Assembly: GCA_012295275.1 (NCBI GenBank)
Contig: CM022673.1
Location: 29,461,136-29,525,135, forward strand
DNA from: Chrysomallon squamiferum
Taxonomy: Eukaryota > Mollusca > Gastropoda > Neomphalida > Peltospiridae
Direction: 5' to 3'
Length of the DNA stretch: 64,000 nt
Positions 37,696-51,525 of this stretch are shown here, piece after piece; position 1 is the stretch's first letter, and each line of letters opens with the position of its first letter. Both the position numbers and the translations under genes were made by a program. The notes under the pieces are model-generated. The model saw nothing but the letters and a program-made list of their open reading frames with translations, was not told the origin of the DNA and ran no database searches.

Positions 37696-38724
37696 CACAA
37701 CAATTAGTATATCTATAGAAACCTAAATTACAAGAGTTTTTCTGGAGTTTGTTTGTTTGAGAAATGGTTTTAAACTTTCACTGGAGAATGCAGAAGGTTG
37801 GAAACCCTGGTGAGGTGTTGAAACCGAGTATCAAAGTAAATGAAACAGGAGCCAGTTTTCACCATTGGAGCTGAAAAATCGGTTTCTTATTTGTCAGAAG
37901 TTGAAAGGATTTCTAGATAAAAAGTATGTGGGGTGTAAACTCTTCAAGAATCTGTTCTCACTTTGAGGTGTACCAGAGTCTAGATGGTGGTTCTTCTTCT
38001 TCTTCTTTTTCTTCTTCTTTAACACTCAAGGAAAATGTCTTCAGAGTGTGCTGGCTGGGAGATAAACAATCTCCAAGTGATTATTGGATTGTTCCAGAGC
38101 CAGAGGCCATATTAGAGTTGTTCTCAGTGTTATTATGAGTTATGTTCTCAAAGTAGAATCTCCATGTTTGAGTTTGACAAGATGGCTTAATTATTCCAGG
38201 CATTTTTTCTTTATCTCAGAAAACTTCATTTTGATGCCAGTGGCAGTGATTTTTTTTTTTGAGATTTTTTTTTTTTTTAAACATTTCAAAGATAGCTGAC
38301 ATTTTTCACTAGCATTAATGAAATATGAAATTAGGATAGGAAAAAAAATAATTATATCTTGAGTGTTGTTAAGGGGAAAAAATATTGCAGAAATGCTTTA
38401 AAAGCTGTATTTTTCTTTTTTATGTTTTTTACTTTTTTATTTTTTTTTTTCTTTGAGATGACATACATTATTCATTAATAACACAGAATTTTTTTTTATT
38501 TTTAAGGAAATATTATGTTCAATTTTTGCTAAAGTTCATCTTTAAAAAGTATTACTAGCCATACAAAAGTAGAAGTGAATATTTTTGTTTACAAACTGAA
38601 TTAAAAACACAATAAAATAAAGTTATGTAACATAAGGATAGTGAACAAACACATCAAATGTATTCTTATTTTTCACTAAAAACATTTGCCTTAATACCTC
38701 TCTCTTTCATGTACATATATGCGA

Positions 38725-38900
38725 TATGCATGTGTGTGTGTTTATATATAATGTATTAGCATGACTGTTCCTTCACATATATGTATATGTAGAGAGAGAG
38801 ACAGAGAGAGAGACTTGAAAAAGAGAAAGAGAAAAAGAAAAGAGATAAAGGGAAAGAAATAAAGAAAGTAGGGAGAGAAGAAAGAGAAAGAAACATCTGC
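38725..38900. repeat. GA-rich low-complexity tract
   Basis: GAGAGAGACAGAGAGAGAGA passes into AAAGAGAAAGAGAAAAAG. A short TATG-rich segment precedes it. Confidence 0.85.
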
Positions 38901-38929
38901 TAGTTACAGTATTTCCCACCTAGATAATT

Positions 38930-39070
38930 GCCACTGTGCATTAAATTACAAAGGAACTCTTTTGCACTTGTGTGAACTTAATACAAGGTGCTCCAATGTC
39001 TTTAAACATGCTGCCAGCTGCCACCCATCTTGCTCAAGCGAAGCATATTATGGAAGAAAAACAAATCACT
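38930..39070. promoter_or_regulatory. Small complex-sequence island
   Basis: A unique, balanced stretch (around GCTGCCAGCTGCCACCCATC, 39011-39030) lies just after GA-rich repeat. It could be a conserved intronic element. There is no protein signal. Confidence 0.18.
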
Positions 39071-39279
39071 CTGAATTTATTCTTTTTTATTTTTATAAAG
39101 AAATATGCCTCTTAATAAACCAATTAACTTTTAAATGTTTTTGATTTTTGCCTGTAACGTTGATGTCAACACACTGACACACACAAGGGTCAGTGTTCAG
39201 TGGAGATTATTTAAGAAGGGGATGATCACAGAGAAAGATAAATTATGGCTTTTATCAGAGTTTTATTACACATATCTCA

Positions 39280-39800
39280 GATGTTTTTAATTACTGGAAA
39301 CTGATATTGAAGTTCTCTCACCACTTTCAGCATACTTACATCCCCATGTGTCAGTTTGATGTAAACACTTAGCTCTCTCCTCTTGTCTACTTTAACAATA
39401 TCAGTTACTACATCGAATAAAGTCACTGCATTTGTTAATAGAGTTTTTTTCACACATTTATTTGTTATAATTTTACACGTTAACCATTTTGAAACATACT
39501 TATATCCATACATACCTGTCAGTTTTATACATGCACACTTAACACTGTCTACTTTACAGATCTCAGTTACTATGTGAGATGAGCTTTTGTCACAAGACCT
39601 CTTTTTGCACACCTGTGTTTGTTGTAATGTTACAGCTACTGGCACACATTAACCATTTTGAAAATACTAATATCCACACTTCCCTTGTCATCTGCCAGTT
39701 TAATGTACACACTTACTGTCAACTCAAAATCTGAGCTACAATGTGAGATGAAGTGATTACATTTGTTACTAGTCTAGTTTATCTCTCAGTGCCCTGTTTT
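39280..39800. repeat. Tandem repeat of about 190 bp, about three copies
   Basis: The blocks CATACTTATATCCATACATA, TGTCAGTTTRATGTACACACTTA, GTCTACTTTA, CTCAGTTACTA and CACGTTAACCATTTTGAAA recur in the same order. Both strands are open in places because of the repeat, but no domain is present. Confidence 0.8.
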
Positions 39801-40944
39801 ATATAATCATTAACTGGTTTGAAATGTGCCTGTGCCAATAGGCAAGTCTATTTTAAAAACTTTCTAGCTGTCTTCTTTAAAAATAATCTGAATACATTAC
39901 ATGAAATGATTACAGAGACCTTAAACCTTCCCAGTTTTCTCTGGTTAGTAGCGGTGCTGTTGATGATAGGTGTCAAGTGGGAACAAAAACCATATTACAT
40001 TTTTTTTTGAAGTGTTTTATGTCTATGAACAATTAATTAATTTTATGTTTGTCATTTTGTTTTAATATACACGGAGTTCAGAAATTTAAGAATGAATAAA
40101 AAACAAGCTTAAATTAAAACATTTTAAAGAAGGTGGATAAAAAAAATTTGCATTGGCTTTTTAAATAATTTATTAGTAGCTAGAACTTTGATATTAATTA
40201 GAACAGGTAGTTAAAATACTTTACTGATGAATTACATTTGTATATGTGTTAAAGAGAAAGAAAAATAGAAGAAGAGAGAGAAAGAAAGTGAGAGAGGGAA
40301 AAGAGGATGATAAAAGTAAAAGGAGAGAAAATGAAAAACAGTAGATCAATAGATTTATAAACAGTCATACAGGTAGATGGATAGGTAGTCATGCTTGCTT
40401 TTTGACAGTGCAATTTCTAATTTTTTGTAAATTCAAAAGTGTTAAAATTATGTTCACCATGATTTATTTTTAAAATTGATCTTGTTTGTGCCTTAAAAAT
40501 AATAAATAGAATGGGAAAAAAAATTGAACCATCTGGAAACGAAAATTAATTATTTTTTCACAGATAATATAAAATAATGGTATGGGTAATCTTCAGTTGA
40601 GGAAACTCTCCAAAACTCTTCTCCAAAATAATGGTGGTTATGCAAATATCAGAATTAACTTTGATAATATCTTCATTTAATTCCCTTTGTTTGGCTAAAA
40701 GTTCTTTGTGTTTGTATTATTCTAATTAAATATGAAGATTTCACTAAAGTTTTAAATTAATTCTCGCAGCAACATGAATGAAGAGATGTGGACAGATTTC
40801 TATTGTTCACACTCACTGACACTTTTAATTAAATTTGCACTGAAACTGAAGAAAGAAAATAAATAATGCTTATCATGATTGCCACATAATTTGAGGCTGC
40901 TGCAGAACGGATTCAATTGCTGGACAGAGGCTGGCTGACATATT

Positions 40945-41135
40945 ATTGAGATTAACCCAAAACCTGCCAGTTATAAACTTACATAAAATTGAGATTAACT
41001 CAAAATCTGCATTTAGAAATTGATGTAAAACTGAGATTAACTCAAAACCTGCCATTGTAAATTTACATTAAACTGAGATTAACTCAAAATCTAGTTAGAA
41101 AACTGATATAAAATTGATATTAACTTTAAAAATCT
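40945..41135. repeat. 50-55 bp tandem repeat, about four copies
   Basis: TGAGATTAACTCAAAACCTG followed by CCATTGTAAATTTACATTAAA recurs from about 40945 to 41135. Confidence 0.8.
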
Positions 41136-41599
41136 AGTTCACTTTGTCTTTATATACATCTCTTTCTTTTTCTCTCTCTTCTCTCTCTCTCTATTATTTG
41201 ATAAAATGTAACAAAATAAATGTTTTAGATTAATTCAAAAACCTGCTGTTTTTATTATAATTTTTTTTTTTTATTCTCATTGTGATTCATCATTTAATGA
41301 AATTTTCAGTTACCTGAACTGAAGCAGAGCAGAAATCAATTAAACACTTTTGAAAGATATTGACCAACAAAGTGCAAACAGTTGTCATAATGGAATTGAA
41401 TTATTAACTTAGTGCCAGTTAAAATCAAAATCATTCAGTCCATGATAAAATCTAAATGCATTTGAACCTGTTTCTCTGGGTTAATAAGTATAATCCTTTG
41501 AATCAATGTATACACACTAAATTACAGAAACTAACATTGCATCCTAAAACTTGACAAGAAACTGACACTTGACAGTAGCAATGAATCTAAACTTTTTTG

Positions 41600-41840
41600 A
41601 ATTTAACTTTTTGTATCATAAACTTTGATGTATCCTAAATTTAGACATATCCTAAACCCTAATATTTATTACATTTATGTATCCTAAGCATTAATACTTT
41701 TTAATATTCTAAACCCTAATACTAATTACATATTCTAAACTTGATATTCACTACATATCCTAAATCCTAACATTCACTAAATGACGTTCAATACATATCC
41801 TCAACCATGGCAATCACTACATTCTGACCTTTGTTACATA
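41600..41840. repeat. Degenerate 28-35 bp tandem repeat
   Basis: Variants of ATATCCTAAACCCTAATATT followed by CACTACAT recur about eight times. It contains CCTAAACCCTAA by chance but is not a telomeric array. Confidence 0.7.
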
Positions 41841-42119
41841 TCTAAAATCCTAACATTCACCCTCATAGTCACAATACATCCTGAACTCTCCAAACAAAAC
41901 TATTTGAATTTTAGTGATATAATTTTTATCAATAGTTTTCATGAGTCAAAATACACTTATCTTCATGAATTTTCAAAAAAAAAAAAAAAAAATACATTTA
42001 TGAAAGAAATCCTTAAAATTTTAAACTGCTGCATATATTGATTATTTATTTTGCAAAAAGTCTGCTGACTTTATAATAAAATATTTTCTGTGTCTAAATT
42101 TACATATTTTTTTTCTATT

Positions 42120-42305
42120 GAAATCTGTAGTGTGTTTTCTCTGTGTCCGAGCCATTTCCTGCGTGAATCCGTTTTGATTTTGTTTTGTATCGGAGACACT
42201 GCTATCATTGATCAGGTTATGCCTCTCAACAGCCACTATGGCTCATTGTTGTTGGTCTTTGCAGGCCATTTGCAAGTAAGATGCTGTCAGTTTCAATTCA
42301 GCTGA
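42120..42305. promoter_or_regulatory. Complex-sequence island, possible conserved non-coding element
   Basis: Balanced unique sequence with two isolated CpGs (GTGTCCGAGCC, TATCGGAGAC) lies between AT-rich blocks. It contains TATCATTGATCAGG, a homeodomain/PBX-type site by eye. The call is inference from complexity. Confidence 0.28.
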
Positions 42306-43149
42306 CATTAGACTAAATCTCTTCATTTCCACACAAGTTTCATTGTGTCTAGAAGGAAAATAGATTTTGGTACCAATGACATTTGCAACGCTTTGTATCA
42401 GGAACAAAAGATTTCTGAAAAGCACTACCAGACAGATTTGATAGATTTTTTTTCTACATTTTGAGTAAAATATAGTACAGCTAAAAAAAATTGAAAAAAA
42501 AAAGAGTCGTAAAAGAAAAAAATAGCAATAAAAAATCATTCATGTTCAAAAAAAAAAAGTTTTTAAAAATTCCAGACTTGCTATAATTCATTATTTGAAA
42601 TGTCCTCAGATATCTGAGTTATCTTTTTATTTTTAAAATTTGTTTCAACTTTAATGTCTAATCTGTTGCAATGGTGGAATGTAATAAATAAGGCATATAA
42701 ATTTATAAATGTTTTTGGGATGATCCAGGACAGAAAAATTGAAGTTGAAGAAAATTATAAGTATGGTGATTTTCAGAATGAATTCATGAAAGAAAATTTA
42801 ATGTGATTAAATTCAAGCAGTTTAAAAAAGATTCATAAATAGTGTTCTTTTGTAGTTACCACTGTCATTCCATCTCTGTATCTAATTTACTAACTACCTA
42901 TTTCTCTCTTTATTTCATTCTCTCTCTGTTTATCTTTCTCTCTCATACACACAAACATGCATACAATCCATGAATTCTTGATTAGGATATTATGATTTTA
43001 ATTCACATTAAAACACACAAAACATCAGTTTAATTTATAAATGAAAAAAAAAATGAAAAAAAGTAGTAATTAAAATTTAAAAAAGAAAAAAAAGAAATAA
43101 CTATCAAAAATTAAACCACTTTGAATAGAATTTGTAAAAACCAAATCCT

Positions 43150-43375
43150 CTAAGTCTTGATTTATTATGTACAGTGACTTGCCTTCCTTTAATTAAGGAT
43201 TGTTCTTGTCAAAAGAAATATCCTACTGAATTTTCATGTGATCCATCACAGGACTTGACTTTAGTTCTCTTGCTTTCTCTGGTGTGCTTGGCATGTCTTA
43301 CCACTGTGGTCCATGCTTTATCTCTTGCCATGAGTGAAGTGAAGGCATGCCCAGTATGGAAACTTCCATGAATTC
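43150..43375. other. Unassigned complex stretch with short + frame
   Basis: A frame near 43174-43371 contains a hydrophobic leucine-rich segment (LVLLLSLVCLACLTTVVHAL). It has no splice context and no family match that I recognise. The segment may be a decayed mobile element or an intronic island. Confidence 0.2.
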
Positions 43376-43509
43376 TTAATCACCACACAAATTGGATTTT
43401 TTTTTTTCTCTCTCTCTCTCTCTGATTCTGTCACCTCTGGTTTATTGTGTGGTAGGGATTTAGGTGTCTTTTGTGAAGGATGGTAATTAAGGTTTTAATT
43501 AATCAGGAT

Positions 43510-43795
43510 GATTACATTTTTAAGCTGTGAAATTAAACTTTTATAATAAGAATAGTATTTTGGATGATGTGAACCTGGCCTCTGTTTTTTTGTGTAGAAA
43601 AACTTTTGTTGTTCATGAATTTAAAAAAAACATTTGTAAGCTGTGAAATTTGTAATAATAAGATTAGTGTTCTGGTTGGCATGTAACTGGTTTCAATTTT
43701 TTTTTATTTAGAAAATCTTTTTTGTTCATGAATTTCCAAAATTGAATTTGCAAGCTGTACACTTTTGAAATAAGAACTTTATTCTTGTTAGACCA
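43510..43795. repeat. Tandem repeat of about 125 bp, about 2.3 copies
   Basis: TTTGTAAGCTGTGAAATT, AATAAGAATAGTRTTYTGG and TTTGTTGTTCATGAATTT recur in order three times. Confidence 0.8.
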
Positions 43796-45489
43796 TAATA
43801 ATTTTGGTAACATGTTGCTGCTTTTTTATTTGCTTTTGTTCTTGTTTTTTGTTGTTGTTTTTGTTTTATTTGTTATTTTGTTTCAGTTTTATTTGAGTTT
43901 TTTTTTTTTTTTTTTTGTTCAAAATATGAGTTGTTTTATACCCTTGTATAATAATTCTACATGTATGGATTTGTGAATACAAAGCAATTCTGTTTCCACA
44001 GTAGCTTCCACCACCCATAAATATTAATTTGTGCTGGCCTAACAGGCCATATAAACCAGTAGCTCCATATCTGTCTGACATCAGGAATGTTGAAATGGTA
44101 TTTTGTTTTGATTACATATAAAAACTGTATCATAAAGAAATCCCTTTTAATTTTTTTCTCCAGAATAATTCTATGGATGTGTATAATTCCTAGTATGACT
44201 GCTTCAGAATTCTGTTTAAGCATATCACTGGCTGCATCACAGATTACATGTATAGTGCTGTTTGTTTATTATACATGTACATGAAAAGAAATGAATAATG
44301 TATGATTTTGATTTCACCTGCTTCTGTAGATAATATGCTGAGTTATAACAGAAACTCTGGTTTCACATTTTCATCAGTCCAGTGCAATGCCTGGCTCTTG
44401 TCTACATTTACTGTAGTTCAAATATTTGCCATTAGTTGACAGCTCCAGTTAATATCTTTGTATAAGTGAAGAGATTAATGATAGCTCAGCACATTTTAAA
44501 TTAAATAATAATGATTATAAGGTGTCTGTGATTCATTTTATTGAATTTGATTTGTCAAAAAGCCTGCCATCATATTGGTTAGAAACCCTTTTATATGGGT
44601 TTTATTTTTATCAGTGTTTTCTCTGAAAATCTCTACCTCAGAAACTGGGATTTCTTTTATTATAGAATACCTGGCCTCAAAAACTTGTGAGCTCTATAAG
44701 ACTAATCGTCAAAGACTTGAAAGCATACACCATCTTCTTTCATAAACCAAACACTGAGTTCTTGTTGGAAAGGAAAATATTCCATTAAATGCATTGAAGA
44801 GGATTGATCCTGTGTTCTGTTGCATGTCCAGTAAATGCTTCGACTTCTAAGTTATAGACTATATAAATGGAGCCATAAACAGATAAAGTCAAAAATATTT
44901 TGAGTTTGTCACTAAATAAATCATTTTCTTCTTATGAAGTACAACCTATTGCTCAAATCTATCATTCCCATATTTTTTCCCCAGATATATCATTCCCCAC
45001 TTTCAATCCCCATATTTATTATTCCTCAGAATATTCCTACTTGATTATTCACAGACATGACAGCACATACCATCTTCTTTTATACATAAGTCTCCAACAA
45101 CTGCATTGAGAAGAATTCATCTTGTGATTCTCTTTGTTTCCGAGTTCCACCCCATTCCCATCCTCATTGCCTGTGCCAGCACTTACTGAACATAATACTA
45201 AGAAACAAGACTGACTGGAGTCTGGTAACACTGTACTGTGGTGTAAATGAACCCAACAACAACACCTGTACTTGTGTGGCGAGCTGCACATAATACCAAG
45301 TGTAACTGTTACTGACAGTTCTGTCACAAGTGGTTATCACCTAACACAGTGCAAATAACACTTTATTAATGTGATTCACTGTGCTGCCAGCAACACCATC
45401 TTCCTTCTTTCAGATTCCACCACAGGACAAAACAGTTGATACAACATACAAACTAGTTGTTTTTGTCTTGCATCACAATGGTGCAATAT

Positions 45490-45700
45490 TTGATGATTTT
45501 GTTGTTGTTTTTCTGGGGGGGTTTTGTTGTTTTTGTTTTTGTTTTTGGGGAGTTGTTGTTGTTGTTGTTCTTATGATTATTGATATTGTTGTTGTTGTTT
45601 TTTATTATTGTCGTTGTTGTTTTATTGTTGCTGCCGCTGTTGTTACAATTATTATTGTTATTATTGTGTTTCACTTCTTTGTTGTTTTTCTTTTAGCATT
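45490..45700. repeat. GTT/ATT-rich trinucleotide tract
   Basis: TTGTTGTTG and ATTATTGTTATTA runs are interrupted by a G7 run near 45516-45522. The poly-N and V/F-rich frames are artefacts. Confidence 0.9.
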
Positions 45701-46189
45701 CATCTAAAACATTCTCTGGATCTAATATTTTTTTAGAAAAGTTTATTAACATTTCTTTTCTTATTTCCTTTATTTTCTTTCTTTTTTCTCTCTTTTATTA
45801 ATTTATTTTCTTTTAACTGGAGCATGCAATAAAATGAAGAAAACATAAATTTAACCATTTGTCTGAAAAAGTTTATTTTAATATATTGTTATTTTTTACT
45901 GGCTCTTGTAACAAAATAATGAAACCACATATTTTATCAAAAAAACACAAAAAAAAAAACAACCACCTAATAAATAAAAAAACTCTACTGAACTCTCCCA
46001 TCTACTACACTTTTATTACCTTCCTAATGCCTTTGGGAACCATATCAAGCACTTATTTACATGATATCATTTTTATGCAACAATTGTTCATTTCCATCAT
46101 GGTGCTAGCTACAGTGATTAGATAAATTAAAAAAAAAAAAAATTCTACTGAAATGGCAAAGCAAAGCAAAGCAAGACAGGTATCCATTA

Positions 46190-46400
46190 CTGCCTCAGAA
46201 AATGTTAATATTGATACCGGCTCGATTTCATGTGTTGTAATGTCTTCTGTCAAGCTAGATCAATCATGGGCCATTAAATCCTATTAAAAGTGCTGCATCT
46301 ATGAGATTTTATGTTCCCTTCATAATTGCATGTCAGTTGTAAGTGATCCTGGTTCTCCGGAATGTTTAGTGATTTCAGTCTTCTTTTAGTGCACGAAGAA
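46190..46400. promoter_or_regulatory. Complex-sequence island, possible conserved non-coding element
   Basis: A unique segment contains GATACCGGCTCGATTTCATG, CTAGATCAATCATGGGCC and CCATTAAATCC. It is rich in TAAT/ATCAAT-type sites and has CpGs in a CpG-poor intron. The call is inference. Confidence 0.3.
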
Positions 46401-46429
46401 TATATCTCTCTTTAATATTATTTTATTTC

Positions 46430-46725
46430 ATTTTATTTTATTTTTTATTGTTGTTGGTGCTGTTTTATTTATTTTTGTAATTCTAGCTGTTGTTACAATT
46501 ATGATTAGTGGTAGTTTTAGTAGTAATAGTAGAAGTACAAATATTATTGTTGTTATTATTATTGTTATTATAGTCATTATTGTCAATATCATCATAAACT
46601 ATCTAAATTATTATTGTTATTATTTCTTCATTGTTTTTTATTATTATTATTATTGTTGTTGTTATTGTTGTTGTTTTTAGTGTTATTAATAATTATAATA
46701 TTATTAATAAAAACTTTATCACTAT
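46430..46725. repeat. ATT/GTT trinucleotide-rich tract
   Basis: Interrupted TTATTATTG and TTGTTGTTA runs with no coding content. Confidence 0.85.
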
Positions 46726-48159
46726 TTTCATCATATTTTAAAATAATATACCAATAAAAATTCATTTTATCAACACCATATTAAATTATTTGAGATCTCT
46801 TTTCTACAAATAAATTAATAAATGAGAAAAAAATAGAAAATAAGAAAAGAAATATTAATTAACTTTTTATAAAATATTTTAGGATCCAGATATTGTTTTA
46901 GATGAATGGTAAAACAAACAACAAAGAAAAACTCACAAATTTATTATTGTTATTATTCTTGTGATGTGGATAATTTATTGAGTTAACTTTATAATAATTC
47001 TTAGCAGATAGTTCATTTAATGAGATGAGTAAGTAAGCTCATATATTCTTTCTTAGAAACCACCTCCCTTCTGTCTAAGCAGCAATCTGGTACTAACTTA
47101 GAAACATCCACTGACAAATCAAACACATTTAACACTAATGTAAAGATGTAACTTCTCACAACGGAATATTATTTTCTTTATTACATACTCCACTAAACCC
47201 AGCACCTGGGTGTAATCACCTAATGAGCACAAAGACTTGCCCATTCTCATTACATTTCTGCCCAGCCAACCTTTCACATGATAAAATTTTACAGTGTGTT
47301 TCCAATAAGTTTTGAAAAAATGCCTTATTAACCCCTCTTCTTTTCTTAATTTTTAACCCCTCTGGGTTTAGGATCTGCCTTGTCACTTGGGGGTCACATG
47401 TGTATAGCAATAATAGTGTTAGGAGCAATTTTCTCTACTCTTTGGTTAATAATAAAATGCATTATGATAACATTACTCAGACACACACACACATTAAATA
47501 ATATTATTCTATGTATATCTGAGTGTGTATGGATAATATGCAGATATTATGCACATACACATATACACATATTAAAGAGTATTATTCTGTTTTCTGTATA
47601 TCAGAATGCGTATGGATATTATGCAGATATAATTTTATACTTACTCACATGTTACTTTTGGTTTTGCTGAAATGCTTTATGGTAATAAAATTATAAGAAA
47701 AAATAATAAATTTACATTTTATAAACATTAAATAGTGTTAACCTGGGGGGGGGTTCTGTTTTGTGAGTATATCTGAGTATGTATGATGGATATTATCCTA
47801 AATAATTGTAGACATAATTTAAAGAAGCATCTGAAAGAGAAAAAATAAGTTGTTAGTATTTTATATCCAGTGCATTGATTGTATCATGTAAATTAAATTA
47901 TTTCAATGTAGTTTGGGTGTGAAAAAATGTAATTTTGATCGGAGGAGTGTTCAAGAAGTCAGGGAAGAATTTTTTTTAAAATGTCTACCCAAAATAAAGT
48001 TATGCTTTTTCCAGAAACTTATATGGCACTCAAATTATGCTTTTTACCAAAACCATATATTTAAAACAAACTTTTTCCAGAGACTTGTATTTTAAACAGA
48101 CTTTTTTTTCCAAAGAAATTTCTACCCATAATATGTTCTTTCCAGAAACTTCTTCTCAG

Positions 48160-48500
48160 ATTATGCCCTGCTGGAGATTTTCGCACATGTTTCAGTGAAG
48201 AATCTTGTAAAGTTTGTTAAAATGTCTCCTAATTTGGCACAATTGCTGAAGCATCTCCTGTGATTATAAGGGTAATTGACATAAGCAGTCACTAATTGAC
48301 AGCGTTTTTTCTTTGATATTTCCTCCTGTTCTCATTCATCATGTTACTTATCTCGCCCACTGCCACGCTTTTGACAGGTCAGTGAACCGTGAAATATTTC
48401 TTTGATCGCCTTCATAATTTTCCGTTTCTTGCACCCAGCCTGGCGTGTTACTAATGCCCACAGTTATTAATAATTTTGTATCCCAGTTTATGGCTGCCAG
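48160..48500. promoter_or_regulatory. Strongest candidate conserved intronic enhancer
   Basis: About 340 bp of complex, non-repetitive sequence holds paired homeodomain/TALE-type sites: TAATTGACAG at 48293-48302, GGTAATTGAC at 48271-48280 and TGACAGGTCA at 48372-48381. It also holds AGTTATTAATAATTTTG near 48460 and isolated CpGs. TGACAG is the core bound by Meis/TGIF-class TALE proteins, and TAATT is a homeodomain core. No open frame has a recognisable domain. That it is an enhancer is inference from motif density and composition. Confidence 0.38.
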
Positions 48501-48927
48501 TAGTGTCATGTGGATGGTTTATGGTTAGTTGGAGTGTATTTTTCAGCTTCATTTGACACAAATTCCAACATGTTATGAGGCCTGAAGAATCTAGCATGTT
48601 TTACATTAATTAGACATTGTGGGGATGTGAACAAACAGGTTTTATTTCAGTGGAACATAATGATCTTTTGAACTTACATTTACACAAATTGCTGTTTTTA
48701 TCTCTTCTGTCTGCTGGGTATTGTTGTTTCCGTTTTGTCGTTTTATTAGTTTGTTATTATTTGTCTGTCAAGTCACACTAAGCTTTTAATTCGTTCTCAC
48801 ATTTTCATTGTATCATTCAATTACTCTTTCTCCCTTCTTTTTTACTTTCTTTTTTAACTAAATCATTCTGACATTCTTTTTCTTTTCTAGTTCTCTCAAT
48901 GTCTTTCATATTCTTTCATTATATATG

Positions 48928-49030
<103 letters not shown>

Positions 49031-50439
49031 GCATCCTAGTTTCAACCCAATCCATTCTTCTATCCACAAATCTAGACAGATTCAAATTCCACAACTTGAA
49101 GTTTTTAAATAAATATAGGAATGAAATGAAAGAAAAATAATCTTATAGTAATTTCCATATAACTGTTATTGACATCTACTGAAAACTAAACAGGTTTACA
49201 TTTTCCTGTATCATGCTGTGAAGACATTTTGAAAGTTTTGAATTGTGCTTTAGTTAATTGAAACCATTGCTCCAGCTGGTGATTATCGGCATATTAAATC
49301 AAAAATTATCTTGTGGTGTGTTGTTCTGGCTAAAATTTTTGTTTTACTGCAGTTCTCTAAGTGTTCCTAACCTACTTACTGACTAATTACTTCTCCTGAA
49401 CCTCTAGCCACATTTCTCTTCAGCATTCCAAGATAAATAATTTAAAGTAGATGTATGTTTTTGTTAGGCAGGATTTGACAACTGCAGATTATTAAAAACC
49501 CATTTGTCATAACTCTTCATTCTGTGAAGGGAAGAAAATACAGATGTAGAAGTATGATGGCTGAACATGCTTTACTTTGATGCTGCTATCAACTTTGATG
49601 TTTCTTACCAAAGGTTTCTTCAGGTTTTTTATTGTTATTTGGACACAGTAATGGGTTAAAAAAAAATTGCAACAATTAAAAAAAAAAATGTCAATTTGAA
49701 TAGGAATATTTTTTTTCAGAGAACAGAATTTATATAAAACAATTTTTTAAATGTTTAACATTTTTTTTTTATAAATAATATTTTTATTTTGTTTGTCACA
49801 CAAATTTCAACTAATATTAACCACTTGAGACTGAAACCTGTTGTTTGTTATGATAAACAAGTTTAACGTAATTGGACAAAATCCCAGGAGAGAAATTCAG
49901 CAGTTAAATTATTGATGTTAGACTGAGAGCTGTGTGATATGCAAATATTAATAACAGTATTCAACAGCTGAGCAGCAATTTCTGATGACATCAAACTCTT
50001 AACCTGCCTGCCTCAAACACCTTCCATCTACATAATGTAGTTTGGGACATGCCACAGCACATTAGTTAAAGACTCTGAATTTAATAGTAACTCACATCTG
50101 TTTAATTCAGACTGGAGGTTCTATGGTTAAAGAACTCAGAGAGAAGAGTCAGAGGCTGCAGGATCTATCCCAGGCAGAGGCATTTCTGTATATTATTTTC
50201 TATTCAAACTAGTTCTCTGTGACAGGTTTCTGAAAAGGTTGTGGAATATCATTGATACTCCATATAGAAGATGACTTGCTGCTAGCTGATGCTAAGAAAC
50301 CTCTAGAGTGAAGGGTTTTCTAACTAATACTGTAATTACATAAAAATCAATGAATGACAGCATAATAAATCTTTCTTTTGATATATTTTAGATACCATAT
50401 AGATGTTTAAACACACAAAATATATAGACATATGTACCT

Positions 50440-50710
50440 ACATATATGTATGTATGTATGTATGTATGTATTCATAGATATTATGTATTCATAGATATGT
50501 ATATACATGTGTGTGTGTATATACATGTATAAATAGCTATATGGTATCTAATACATAAGATTTATTATGTTGTCATTCATTGATTCAGTATGGGTTTTTT
50601 TGATATTATAATGAATCTTCCTCATATTTCCTTTTCTTCCTTTCTTTTTTCTTCTCTTGCTCTACACACGCACATACATGCACACACACACACACACACA
50701 CACACTCTCC
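50440..50710. repeat. (TATG)n, TA and (CA)n microsatellites
   Basis: TATG repeats lie at about 50445-50470, a TG/TA mix to 50530, and a CA run at about 50682-50705. Confidence 0.9.
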
Positions 50711-51035
50711 ATCCATCTGTTCTTTCCTACAGTTCAGACCCTTTAACAAGACAGTAAAATGTGAAGGAGCACAGAAGACAAAATCTGAGTGTTGTGTTTC
50801 TCACAGAGATACAGTTAGATTGTTGTACACATAGATCTTATTCCAGCAGATGGTTTTCTAACATTTACATCATTATTCTCTTCATTAAACCCAGGAATTT
50901 GGCTCAGATTGAGTTAGGTGTCAGTTCTACAAGTAAATCTCTGCTTCATGAACTGACTTTTTGTACTCATTTTATAAGAAGGTTTTAAATAATCATTGTT
51001 ATCTTACTATATTAGACACACACATACATACACAC

Positions 51036-51142
<107 letters not shown>

Positions 51143-51525
51143 AAGAATACAAATGGAAAAATTTAAAATAAAAGACTCATTTCTTCTTCATTTGTATTTC
51201 ATCTATCCTTTTTTTTCAAATCTTATCTTTTAACTTTATTTTTGACAAGTGAATGTGCTGATAAATTAAGAATAACTAATATAATTTATTTAATATTTTT
51301 TTCTAACTTAAACACACTAAAATACTATTAATTCATACAATATCTTGCTGGCATTTAGATAATGACAGTTATGGCAGTAAATAATTAATCATCATAGATA
51401 ATAACATTTTCCATTGTTATTTCAATTAATCTTTGAACTTAGCGTTGAAAATTAGATTACATTAGGCACCTTTATTTCTTTTATGTATTTACCATTAGTT
51501 GGTAAGAAATTTTTCTAAATAGTTT

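Noticed and set aside
37421-37726. Long overlapping frames on both strands rich in I, Y, T, H, C and V
   Set aside because: They are translations of a compound TA/CA microsatellite.
39277-39645. 122-codon minus-strand frame with repeated VVTDIVKVD/IVTEICKVD phrases
   Set aside because: The internal repetition follows the 190-bp tandem DNA repeat, and no domain is recognised.
41640-41770. CCTAAACCCTAA motifs suggesting an interstitial telomere
   Set aside because: They arise inside a degenerate 28-35 bp repeat and are not in an uninterrupted hexamer array.
45381-45707. F/V-rich frame on one strand and poly-Asn frame on the other
   Set aside because: Caused by GTT/ATT trinucleotide runs.
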